Shown: positions 1 to 5,534 of the stretch, piece by piece | How the letters are laid out: every line of letters starts with the position of its first letter | Numbering within the stretch: the first letter of the stretch is position 1 | Source of the DNA: JBBRTJ01 sp038244535 | GTDB taxonomy: Bacteria > Actinomycetota > Acidimicrobiia > Acidimicrobiales > Ilumatobacteraceae | Length of the DNA: 6,293 nucleotides | Direction: 5' to 3' | Assembly (NCBI GenBank): GCA_038244535.1 | Contig: JBBRTJ010000138.1 | Span: 1-6,293 of the forward strand | Notes under the pieces: generated by a model | Seen by the model: the letters and a program-made list of their open reading frames with translations, nothing else | Database searches by the model: none | What the model was told of the DNA's origin: nothing | Position numbers and translations under genes: made by a program

Positions 1-18
1 CCGGCCGCCGACGGCCGG
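1..18. terminator. GC-rich inverted repeat, possible terminator of an upstream gene
   Basis: CCGGCCG (1-7) and CGGCCGG (12-18) are perfect complements separated by the 4-base loop CCGA. This gives a very stable hairpin at the window edge, 17 bases before the next start codon. There is no T-tract, which is common for terminator-like hairpins in high-GC actinobacteria, so function is uncertain. It may end an upstream transcript or simply lie in the leader of the gene at 36. Confidence 0.35.
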
Positions 19-25
19 TAGGTAC

Positions 26-30
26 GGAGA
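26..30 (+). promoter_or_regulatory. Ribosome binding site for the gene at 36
   Basis: GGAGA lies 5 bases before the GTG at 36. The frame stays open upstream to the window edge, so this site, together with the signal peptide that begins right after it, decides the start. Confidence 0.55.
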
Positions 31-35
31 CCGCC

Positions 36-1016
36 GTGATCCAACCATTGACCCGGCGAGTCAGCACCGCTGCCCTCGCGCTGTCGATCGGGGTCGCCCT
101 GGCCGCCTGTGGAAGCGGAGCCCGTCCGTCACTGCCCACGTTGTCGCCAGGGATCACCCTCCCGGGGGGGATCACCGTCCCACCCGTGACCACAGCTGCT
201 CCGGTCACCACCGCCGCTCCGGTCACCACCGCCGCTCCGGTGACCACTGCGGGGCCCGCGACCACTGCGGGGCCCGCCACCACCGCAGCTCCCGCCACCA
301 CCGCAGCTCCCGCCACCACCGCAGCGCCGGGCACCACGGTCTCACCGCCGGCGACGACCGCTGCCGCTCCCGCCACCACCGCAGCGCCACCGGTCACGAC
401 GGCGCCGAAGGCCACCACCACCGTGCCCGGCACGACCGTCGCCCCGGGCAGCACCACCACCGTCAAGGCGTCCGGCGGCAGCTCATCCACCCCGTGGCTC
501 CTGGCCGCGCTGGCCGCCTTCGCCGCGCTGGCCGGCGCCATCTGGTTGATCGTCGTCGCGCGGCGACGAGCGCACAGCGGTGACGCACCGGCCATCTGGG
601 ACGCCCACGAGGACCAGCTCCTGCTGGGCGCCCGCTGGTTGTACGACACGCTCTCGCTCGAGGTCATGGCCAACGATCCCGCCCCTGCCGCACAGGCCAC
701 CACCTGGCAGTCGGGCCGGCGCCGGGTCGAGAGCCTCGTCATGGGCCTCACCGGCCAGATCGGCTCGGCACCCGACGACGGGAGGGCGGGCCGGTCCCGC
801 CGCCTGCGGGCCGCCATCGTCAGCCTGCGCGATGCCCTCGACGATGACCTCGCCGCCCGCCTGCAGGTGGCCGAGGGGGCCGTCGGTGCCGAGTCCATCG
901 GAGTGCCGGCCGCTACCGGGCTGCGCGCGACCGAGGCCCGGGGGGCACTGCTCACCGCGCTGATCGAGTCAGGCGACCGCCCTGCCGGCGCCTGGTCGCC
1001 TCCGCCCCCCGCCTGA
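36..1016 (+). CDS. Putative lipoprotein with Pro/Thr/Ala repeat stalk, one TM helix and cytoplasmic helical domain
   Basis: I do not recognise a named family. The 326-residue product starts with a positively charged, hydrophobic signal ending in a lipobox (L22-A-A-C25), so it is likely exported and lipidated. Residues 50-103 are nine tandem 6-residue PxTTAx units, continuing as irregular Pro/Thr/Ala sequence to about 143: a flexible extracytoplasmic stalk. A hydrophobic helix at about 153-175 is followed by RRR (176-178), which by the positive-inside rule puts residues 179-326 in the cytoplasm. That part looks helical and charged (about 186-310), with a W/Y/L-rich start and Arg-rich stretches, and ends in a Pro-rich tail. 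If the lipobox is used, the protein is held in the membrane twice. The start is GTG with GGAGA upstream. It lies before the iron box, so it is probably not part of the iron operon. Gene reality is well supported; function is unknown. Confidence 0.82.
   Translation: MIQPLTRRVSTAALALSIGVALAACGSGARPSLPTLSPGITLPGGITVPPVTTAAPVTTAAPVTTAAPVTTAGPATTAGPATTAAPATTAAPATTAAPGTTVSPPATTAAAPATTAAPPVTTAPKATTTVPGTTVAPGSTTTVKASGGSSSTPWLLAALAAFAALAGAIWLIVVARRRAHSGDAPAIWDAHEDQLLLGARWLYDTLSLEVMANDPAPAAQATTWQSGRRRVESLVMGLTGQIGSAPDDGRAGRSRRLRAAIVSLRDALDDDLAARLQVAEGAVGAESIGVPAATGLRATEARGALLTALIESGDRPAGAWSPPPPA
183..344 (+). repeat. 18-bp in-frame tandem repeat encoding PxTTAx
   Basis: Nine 18-bp units within the gene at 36 encode PVTTAA, PVTTAG, PATTAG, PATTAA and PGTTVS variants, with identical or near-identical DNA in neighbouring copies. 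Such a repeat can change length by slippage or recombination without shifting the frame, altering only the length of the extracytoplasmic stalk. Confidence 0.85.
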
Positions 1017-1027
1017 GCGCCTGCGAG

Positions 1028-1056
1028 TTGTCCTCCCGGACCATGAGTTGTAAGGT
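1028..1056 (+). promoter_or_regulatory. Candidate promoter of the iron operon
   Basis: TTGTCC (1028-1033) resembles a -35 box and TAAGGT (1051-1056) fits the actinobacterial TANNNT -10 pattern. The spacer is exactly 17 bases. Transcription would begin near 1063, giving a leader of about 26 bases with a good ribosome site. The -10 hexamer lies inside the iron-box match, so a bound repressor would block it. Assigned by eye only. Confidence 0.45.
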
Positions 1057-1069
1057 GAGCCTTACATCG
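1050..1069. promoter_or_regulatory. Candidate DtxR/IdeR iron-box operator
   Basis: The 19-mer at 1051-1069, TAAGGTGAGCCTTACATCG, matches the DtxR/IdeR consensus TWAGGTWAGSCTWACCTWA at 15 of 19 positions, including AGGT, AGSCTWA and the following C. A perfect dyad GTAAGG/CCTTAC (1050-1055 and 1060-1065) overlaps it. In actinobacteria, iron-loaded DtxR/IdeR represses iron-uptake genes from such sites. The position over the putative -10 box and directly before an FTR1 operon fits iron repression well. The last two bases do not fit the consensus, and the dyad centre is shifted from that of the consensus alignment. Confidence 0.72.
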
Positions 1070-1073
1070 CTTC

Positions 1074-1079
1074 GGAGGT
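1074..1079 (+). promoter_or_regulatory. Ribosome binding site for the lipoprotein gene at 1089
   Basis: GGAGGT, a near-perfect Shine-Dalgarno sequence, lies 9 bases before the GTG at 1089. It fixes this GTG as the start and should give strong translation of the first gene of the operon. Confidence 0.75.
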
Positions 1080-1088
1080 CAGCCCCAC

Positions 1089-1526
1089 GTGCCCATCAGC
1101 CATCGAGTCGCCGCCCGGGTCGGCGCTCTGACCATCGCCGGTGCCCTGCTCGCCGGGTTGACCGCCTGCGGTAGCTCGAGCTCGCCGGGCTCGTCGGCCA
1201 CCACGACCAGGGGCGCCACCACGACCAGCGGGTACGAAGTCGTGAGCGACAGCGTCGTTGCCGCCGGGCTGTCCAGCGTCCAAGGAATTCTGGCCCTGCT
1301 GGCCACCGACCCGAAGGACGGACCGGTCCTGGCCCAGATCGAGCCCACCTGGGCCTCGTTCGAGGGCACGATCAAGGCCAAGGCGCAGGACACCTACCTC
1401 AAGATGGAAGAGGCGCTGACCAACATCAAGGCGGCCGCGAAGAACCGCTCCAAGGACGCCGCGGCCAAGGCGCGGCAGGAGTTCTCCGACCTGGCCAAGG
1501 CCTACATCGCCGAGCATCCGGCATGA
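1089..1526 (+). CDS. Small iron-operon lipoprotein with EfeO/imelysin-like helical domain (tentative)
   Basis: The 145-residue product has an N-terminal signal with lipobox L24-T-A-C27, then a short Ser/Thr/Gly linker (28-48), then a helical domain of about 95 residues (49-145). It should therefore sit on the outer face of the membrane. The motif W88-x2-F91-E92-G, followed by D101-x-Y103 and E107-E108, resembles patterns in the helical iron-binding domains of EfeO/imelysin (M75) and in FTR1 extracytoplasmic domains. The domain is far shorter than a full M75 domain and I see no HxxE motif, so this likeness is tentative. It is the first gene after the iron box, has a strong ribosome site, and overlaps the permease start by 4 bases (ATGA, 1523-1526). 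Likely role: capture or delivery of iron to the permease. It could instead be an unrelated helical lipoprotein. Confidence 0.85.
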   Translation: MPISHRVAARVGALTIAGALLAGLTACGSSSSPGSSATTTRGATTTSGYEVVSDSVVAAGLSSVQGILALLATDPKDGPVLAQIEPTWASFEGTIKAKAQDTYLKMEEALTNIKAAAKNRSKDAAAKARQEFSDLAKAYIAEHPA

Positions 1527-2809
1527 CCGGTGCCCGGCGGTGGCTCGGTGGGCTCCTCGTGGCCATCGCCGCGCTCGTCGGCCTCAGTCTCCTCGGCCCG
1601 TCGCCGGCGTCGGCTCAAACCATCTCGCTGTCGCGCTCTGAGGCCATCGCTGAGCTGAAGAAGGTCCGCCAGTCCATCGACGACACCCTGACGCTGGTCA
1701 AGGCTGGACAGGCCGACGCCGCCTTCAAGGCCGCCATCGCCGGCTACCTCAGCCACTTCGAGCAGGTCGAGATCCCGCTGCGCGTCGTCGACAACGCCCT
1801 GACCGTCCAGGCCGAGGGCTTGTTCGCCGAGATCCGCCAGGACATCCGCAACGGTGTCCCCACAGATCAGACCCGTGACAAGATCATCGAGCTGCGCAAG
1901 GTCCTCGACGAGACCGAGCGCCGCCTCACCAGCACCGGCGTCGGCGCCCCGATGCTGGTGATGGGACAGTCGTTCCTCATCATCTTTCGCGAGGGCTTCG
2001 AGGTCGTGCTGCTGCTGTCGGTGCTGCTCGGCTACCTCGAAGCGGCCCGCTCGACCCACTTCATCAAGCCCGTGCTGGTCGGCGTAGGCCTGGCCGCCCT
2101 GGCCACCGTGGCCACGGTGGTGGCGCTGCAGGTGCTGTTCTCGGCGCTGCCGGTCAGCACCGAGGTGCTCGAGGCCTTCACCGCCCTCGTCGCGGTGGTC
2201 ATGTTGTTCTACGTGAGCTTCTGGCTCATCGCTCGGCTCGAGCACAAGCGCTGGATGGAGTTCATCAAGGCCCGCATGTGGAGCGCGGTCAGCGTCGGGT
2301 CGGCCGCGTCGATGGTGCTGCTCGGCTTCACCGCGGTGTATCGCGAAGGCTTCGAGACGGCGCTGTTCTACCAAGCGCTGCTGTCGTTCGGCTCCGGCCT
2401 CCACCTCTACATCGGGCTCGGGATCGTGGCGGGCCTCGGCGCTCTGGCGGTGGTGTCCTACGCGATGTTCCACCTCGGCCGAAAGCTCCCGATCAAGGTG
2501 TTCATGAACACCGCTGTGGTGCTCGTGATGGCGACCTCGGTGGCGTTCCTCGGCAACGCCATCCACGCGCTGCAGACCGCCGACGTCGTCGGCTACACCT
2601 ACCTCGACAACTGGCCCGAGCTCCCGATCTTCCCGGCCCAGGCCACCGGCTACTGGCCCACGGTCGAGACGGTCGGCGCGCAGCTCGGCCTGACGCTCGT
2701 CTACGTCGCCGGGGCGCTCTACATGTTCGTCGTGCGGCCCCGCCTGCAGCAGCGCCAGAGCGCACCGCGCCCGGTCGCCCAGCCGTCTTCGCCCGTCGCG
2801 GTGTCGTGA
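1523..2809 (+). CDS. FTR1/EfeU-family high-affinity iron permease with extracytoplasmic N-terminal domain
   Basis: Inner-membrane iron transporter. The 428-residue product carries both hallmark REGFE motifs, at 156-160 (transmembrane helix 1) and 274-278 (helix 4), the glutamate pairs thought to pass ferric iron. A signal peptide (7-31) ends in A29-S-A31. Residues 35-140 form an extracytoplasmic helical domain with Y75-x2-H78-F-E80-x2-E83 and further acidic residues, as in many bacterial FTR1 proteins. Seven hydrophobic segments follow at about 143-172, 181-207, 215-237, 253-272, 294-317, 324-348 and 384-404, and then a Pro/Gln-rich cytoplasmic tail. Length is normal for FTR1 with this extra domain. 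There is no clear Shine-Dalgarno sequence; the ATG overlaps the lipoprotein stop (ATGA), so translation is probably coupled. Known bacterial partners (EfeO/EfeB or FtrABD) are not in the window. Family assignment is secure; metal specificity is inferred. Confidence 0.96.
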   Translation: MTGARRWLGGLLVAIAALVGLSLLGPSPASAQTISLSRSEAIAELKKVRQSIDDTLTLVKAGQADAAFKAAIAGYLSHFEQVEIPLRVVDNALTVQAEGLFAEIRQDIRNGVPTDQTRDKIIELRKVLDETERRLTSTGVGAPMLVMGQSFLIIFREGFEVVLLLSVLLGYLEAARSTHFIKPVLVGVGLAALATVATVVALQVLFSALPVSTEVLEAFTALVAVVMLFYVSFWLIARLEHKRWMEFIKARMWSAVSVGSAASMVLLGFTAVYREGFETALFYQALLSFGSGLHLYIGLGIVAGLGALAVVSYAMFHLGRKLPIKVFMNTAVVLVMATSVAFLGNAIHALQTADVVGYTYLDNWPELPIFPAQATGYWPTVETVGAQLGLTLVYVAGALYMFVVRPRLQQRQSAPRPVAQPSSPVAVS

Positions 2810-4845
2810 CCGTCCGCGTCGGCGTGGACGTCGGCGGCACGTTCACCAAGGCGGTGGCCTTCGACCTGGCCGCCGGCGCCGTGGTTGCCCAAGCCGTCCT
2901 GCCCACCACCCACGACGCCCCCGAAGGCGTCGCCGCCGGCGTGGTGCAGGCCGTGGCCGACGTCGCCGCCGCCGTCGGTGCCGACCAGATCGAGCTGGTC
3001 ACCCACTCCACCACCCAGGCCGTCAACGCCCTGCTCGAAGGCGACGTCGGCATCGTGGGCGTGATCGGGCTAGGTCGACGACCGGACCTCCAGAAGGCCC
3101 GCAAGCGCACGATGCTCAGCAGCATCGAGCTGTCACCGGGCAAGCGCCTGGCCACCGAGGCCAGCTTCTTCGACGTGACTGATGGGCTGCCGGAAGCCGC
3201 CATCAGCGCCGAGCTGGAGCGCCTGCTGGCGATGGGCGCCACCTCGGTGTGCGTGGCCGAGACTTTTGCTCCCGATGACGCCGCCAACGAGACCCGGGTG
3301 AGTCAGATGGCGGCCGAGGTGGGCCTGCCGTCATGCGCGTCGACCGAGCTGAGCGGGTTGTACGGCCTCGAGCTCCGCGCCGTCACCGCGGCCATCAACG
3401 CCTCGATCCTGCCCATCGCCCTGCGCACCGCCGGCTTCGTCGAGGACGGTGTGCTCGCCGCCGGCGTCGAGGCCCCGCTGATGGTCATGCGAGGCGACGG
3501 CGGCGCCACCGACCTCGAGGGTTTCCGGCGGGCACCGGCCCGGACCCTCTACTCGGGCCCAGCGGCCTCGGTGGCCGGTGCACTGCGCTTCGCGAACATC
3601 ACCGATGGCGTCGTGGTCGAGGTGGGAGGCACGTCCACCAACGTGGCCGCCGTCCGCTTCGGCCGCCCCGCCCTCAGCTACGTGCAGGTGGCCAGCCATG
3701 CGACCGCATTGCGGGCAATCGACGTGCGGGTGGTCGGCGTTGCCGGCGGGTCGATGCTGCGGGTGCACAAGCGGCGCACCTACGGCGTGGGGCCGCGCAG
3801 CGCGCACATCGCCGGGCTGCCCTACTCGTGCTTCCTGCCCGCGGAGCGGCTGGTCGGGTGCCGGGCCGAGCTGGTGAGCCCCAAGCCAGGCGACCCTGAC
3901 GACTACGTCGTGCTGGTCCTGGCCGACGGCGGGCGAGCGGCGATCACCACGACGTGCGCGGCCAACGCCATCGGCGTGACCGAACCCGGCGACTACGCCT
4001 ACGCACCACCGGGCGCCGCGCTGGCCGCCTTCGATGCGGCCGCCGCACTGACCAAGGTCGACGGCACCACCATCGCCCGCCAGATGCTGCAGGCGTGCGG
4101 AGAAGCGGTGTGCGAGCTGGTCGCCGTGCTGGCCAAGGCCAACCACATGCATGACCCGTCGATCGTGGCCGTCGGGGGAGGGGCCGGCGGGCTCGGGCGG
4201 CACGTCGCGGCGATGTTGGGGCTCGAGTGCACGGTGCCCGACGGCGCCGAGGTCATCTCGTCGCTCGGTGACGCGCTGTCGCTGGTCCGGGCCGAACGGG
4301 AGCGCACGGTCGATGCCCTCGACGCCACGATCGTGCGCGAGCTGTTGGCCGAGGTCGAGGCCGAGGCCCTCGCCGCCGGTGCCTCGCCGGCCGGCCTGGA
4401 CGTGCGCCTCGAGGAGCGCCCTGAGCGCGGCACGGTGCGGGCCATCGCCACCGGGTCCATCGGCTTGATGAGCGGCGCCCTCCCCGGCCGGGGCGAGACC
4501 GACCTGGCCGAGGTTCAGGCACTGGCCCCCGAGCTCGGCGGCGGCGAGGTGGTGGCCGCCGGCCGGTTCTGGCTGTTGCAGCGCGGGTCGCGCATCACGG
4601 TGCTCGACCGGTTCGCCGAGCCGACCGCCTCGCTCACCGGCGAGCGCTGCGCGGCCGCCGACCTAGCCCCGACGTTCACCCGCCTCATCCGCTACCGCGG
4701 GCCAGTGACGTTGCGGCCCTCCATCTGGCTGATCGACGACGGGCAGCTCATCGAGCTGTCCTCGGGTGACGTGGTGGCCTCGGCGACCGCGCTGGCCGAC
4801 GTCAACCGCGAGCAGACGTTCCTCGTAGGGAGAGCCATCACATGA
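2806..4845 (+). CDS. Hydantoinase/oxoprolinase A-like (ASKHA-fold) ATPase in an iron operon
   Basis: Cytoplasmic 679-residue protein with no signal or membrane helix. Residues 3-200 match the hydantoinase/oxoprolinase N-terminal domain: phosphate-1 loop VGVDVGGTFTKA (5-16) and TTQAVNALLEGD (69-80). Residues 185-320 match the HyuA domain: RGDGG (229-233), YSGPAASVAGA (249-259) and phosphate-2 loop VEVGGTSTNVA (271-281). AVGGGAGGLG (455-464) looks like the adenosine-binding motif. Family members use ATP to activate cyclic amides (5-oxoproline, hydantoins), usually with a HyuB partner, which is absent here. Three positions differ from the common family pattern: K15 where GGTFTD is typical, and E272 and N279 where FDMGGTSTD is typical, so the chemistry may have changed. 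Residues 500-679 are unfamiliar. I chose the GTG at 2806 because it overlaps the permease stop (GTGA) and starts directly at the domain; a frame running back to 2278 only shadows the permease. Role in iron use is unknown. Confidence 0.9.
   Translation: MTVRVGVDVGGTFTKAVAFDLAAGAVVAQAVLPTTHDAPEGVAAGVVQAVADVAAAVGADQIELVTHSTTQAVNALLEGDVGIVGVIGLGRRPDLQKARKRTMLSSIELSPGKRLATEASFFDVTDGLPEAAISAELERLLAMGATSVCVAETFAPDDAANETRVSQMAAEVGLPSCASTELSGLYGLELRAVTAAINASILPIALRTAGFVEDGVLAAGVEAPLMVMRGDGGATDLEGFRRAPARTLYSGPAASVAGALRFANITDGVVVEVGGTSTNVAAVRFGRPALSYVQVASHATALRAIDVRVVGVAGGSMLRVHKRRTYGVGPRSAHIAGLPYSCFLPAERLVGCRAELVSPKPGDPDDYVVLVLADGGRAAITTTCAANAIGVTEPGDYAYAPPGAALAAFDAAAALTKVDGTTIARQMLQACGEAVCELVAVLAKANHMHDPSIVAVGGGAGGLGRHVAAMLGLECTVPDGAEVISSLGDALSLVRAERERTVDALDATIVRELLAEVEAEALAAGASPAGLDVRLEERPERGTVRAIATGSIGLMSGALPGRGETDLAEVQALAPELGGGEVVAAGRFWLLQRGSRITVLDRFAEPTASLTGERCAAADLAPTFTRLIRYRGPVTLRPSIWLIDDGQLIELSSGDVVASATALADVNREQTFLVGRAIT
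4827..4832 (+). promoter_or_regulatory. Ribosome binding site for the gene at 4842
   Basis: AGGGAG lies 9 bases before the ATG at 4842, inside the end of the preceding gene. It supports this start, so the last gene of the operon may be translated partly independently of the upstream coupling. Confidence 0.6.
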
Positions 4846-5300
4846 CGCTGTACGTCTCAGCCGCCACCCGTCGTCGGCGGGCCATCCTCGCCGTCGTGCT
4901 GGCCGCTCTGCTCGGGCTGGTGGTCGGCGTGCTCGCCACCCGGTGGACGACGCCCTCGATCTCCGAGCGCGTCGCCACGGTGCGCACCGACGTGTCCGAT
5001 TACGCGACCCGAATCTCCGCGCTCACCATCGAGTACGAGCAGGGGTACGCCGGCGGCGGTCTCGACTCGATCAAGGCCGGCGTGCTCGATCCCCTCGTCA
5101 CCATCGCGTCCGACGTGCGGTCCGCTGTGGCCGACGCTCCGTGGCTCACCTCGACCGAAGGCGCCAAGGCCGTCGCCGCCGTCGAGACCGTGCGCGTCGC
5201 CGCTGAGGCCAAGGTGCCGCCCACCGACTTCGCCAGGGTCACCGACGCCGCCGCGACCGCGCTGCGCGACCTGTTCCACACGGACGCAACCTCCGGCTGA
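4842..5300 (+). CDS. Membrane-anchored extracytoplasmic helical protein, last gene of the iron operon
   Basis: I do not recognise a family. The 152-residue product has a basic N-terminus (R10-R13), one hydrophobic helix at about 14-34 and no cleavage or lipobox motif. It is therefore probably an N-in signal anchor with residues 35-152 outside. The exposed part looks all-helical, with an acidic/aromatic patch (E64, Y65, E66, Y69), a Gly-rich turn (G71-G73), a single Trp (W101) and a run of short Ala/Val helices. The ATG overlaps the stop of the ATPase-like gene by 4 bases (ATGA, 4842-4845), so it belongs to the operon and is probably under the same iron control. A plausible role is as an accessory subunit that touches the permease or the lipoprotein at the membrane surface. 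This rests on context alone. Confidence 0.83.
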   Translation: MTLYVSAATRRRRAILAVVLAALLGLVVGVLATRWTTPSISERVATVRTDVSDYATRISALTIEYEQGYAGGGLDSIKAGVLDPLVTIASDVRSAVADAPWLTSTEGAKAVAAVETVRVAAEAKVPPTDFARVTDAAATALRDLFHTDATSG

Positions 5301-5305
5301 CCCCA

Positions 5306-5341
5306 CGCCGGCGCGACCAGCGCACCTGTGCCCGGCCGGCG
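5306..5341. terminator. GC-rich inverted repeat after the iron operon, possible terminator
   Basis: CGCCGGC (5306-5312) pairs perfectly with GCCGGCG (5335-5341) across a 22-base loop, starting 6 bases after the last stop codon of the operon. The loop has a small GCGC/GCGC stem of its own. There is no T-tract. The position suits a terminator, but the evidence is only structural. Confidence 0.3.
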
Positions 5342-5381
5342 GGATCGGCGGGATCGGCGGGATCGGCGGGATCGGCGGGTT
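5337..5381. repeat. 9-bp tandem repeat, five copies
   Basis: CGGCGGGAT is repeated exactly four times from 5337 and is followed by a fifth copy ending in TT (5373-5381). It lies between genes, so it is not a coding repeat; on the minus strand it would read as a Pro-Pro-Ile repeat, for which there is no supported gene. The first copy overlaps the right arm of the hairpin after the operon. It is a likely slippage-prone minisatellite. Confidence 0.9.
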
Positions 5382-5436
5382 CTGCCCATTCTGTGCCGCC
5401 TGGTTCCCAAAATTGGGGGCGGGTTCAGGGGATGAG

Positions 5437-5466
5437 CGCGACAGCTCCTGATGTGGGGGTGTCGCG
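5437..5466. promoter_or_regulatory. Perfect 7-bp dyad upstream of the acidic repeat-protein gene
   Basis: CGCGACA (5437-5443) and TGTCGCG (5460-5466) are perfect complements with a 16-base spacer, 69 bases before the ATG at 5535. It could be an operator for a dimeric regulator or a hairpin. In a sequence this GC-rich such a dyad can arise by chance, so confidence is low. Confidence 0.25.
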
Positions 5467-5522
5467 ATGGGGGTCATCGGTCGGCCGAAGGTGCTCCGGG
5501 TCGCACGCTGGCGACGGCGAAG

Positions 5523-5528
5523 TAGCGT
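5523..5528 (+). promoter_or_regulatory. Candidate -10 box of a leaderless promoter for the gene at 5535
   Basis: TAGCGT fits the TANNNT -10 pattern and ends 6 bases before the ATG at 5535. This is the spacing expected when transcription starts at the start codon itself. There is no Shine-Dalgarno sequence before this ATG, and leaderless genes are common in actinobacteria. No good -35 box is seen 17 bases upstream (GTCGCA at 5500-5505). Confidence 0.35.
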
Positions 5529-5534
5529 CCGCTC

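Noticed and set aside
1050..1069. Fur box instead of a DtxR/IdeR box
   Set aside because: Fur boxes are AT-rich GATAATGATwATCATTATC-type sites; the AGGT...AGCCT..AC core here fits the DtxR/IdeR consensus far better.
1502..2566. Long minus-strand frame of 354 codons
   Set aside because: It lies antiparallel to the clear FTR1 gene, and its product is an improbable His/Asp/Glu/Gln-rich string without domains: a GC-codon shadow.
2278..2805. N-terminal extension of the ATPase-like gene back to 2278
   Set aside because: This part overlaps the FTR1 gene by over 500 bases and translates to an Arg/Pro-rich string. The GTG at 2806 starts right at the conserved domain and overlaps the FTR1 stop as GTGA.
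3331..4203. Minus-strand frame of 290 codons inside the ATPase-like gene
   Set aside because: No domain and shadow-type His/Gly/Asp-rich composition; the plus strand carries clear ASKHA motifs across the same bases.
5406..5417. CCCAA/TTGGG inverted repeat as a terminator or operator
   Set aside because: Only 5 pairs around a 2-base loop, too tight to form well, with no T-tract; probably chance in an otherwise G-rich stretch.
5500..5515. GTCGC/GCGAC hairpin before the gene at 5535
   Set aside because: A 5-bp stem of such simple GC-rich sequence is expected by chance at this composition, and nothing else supports a role.
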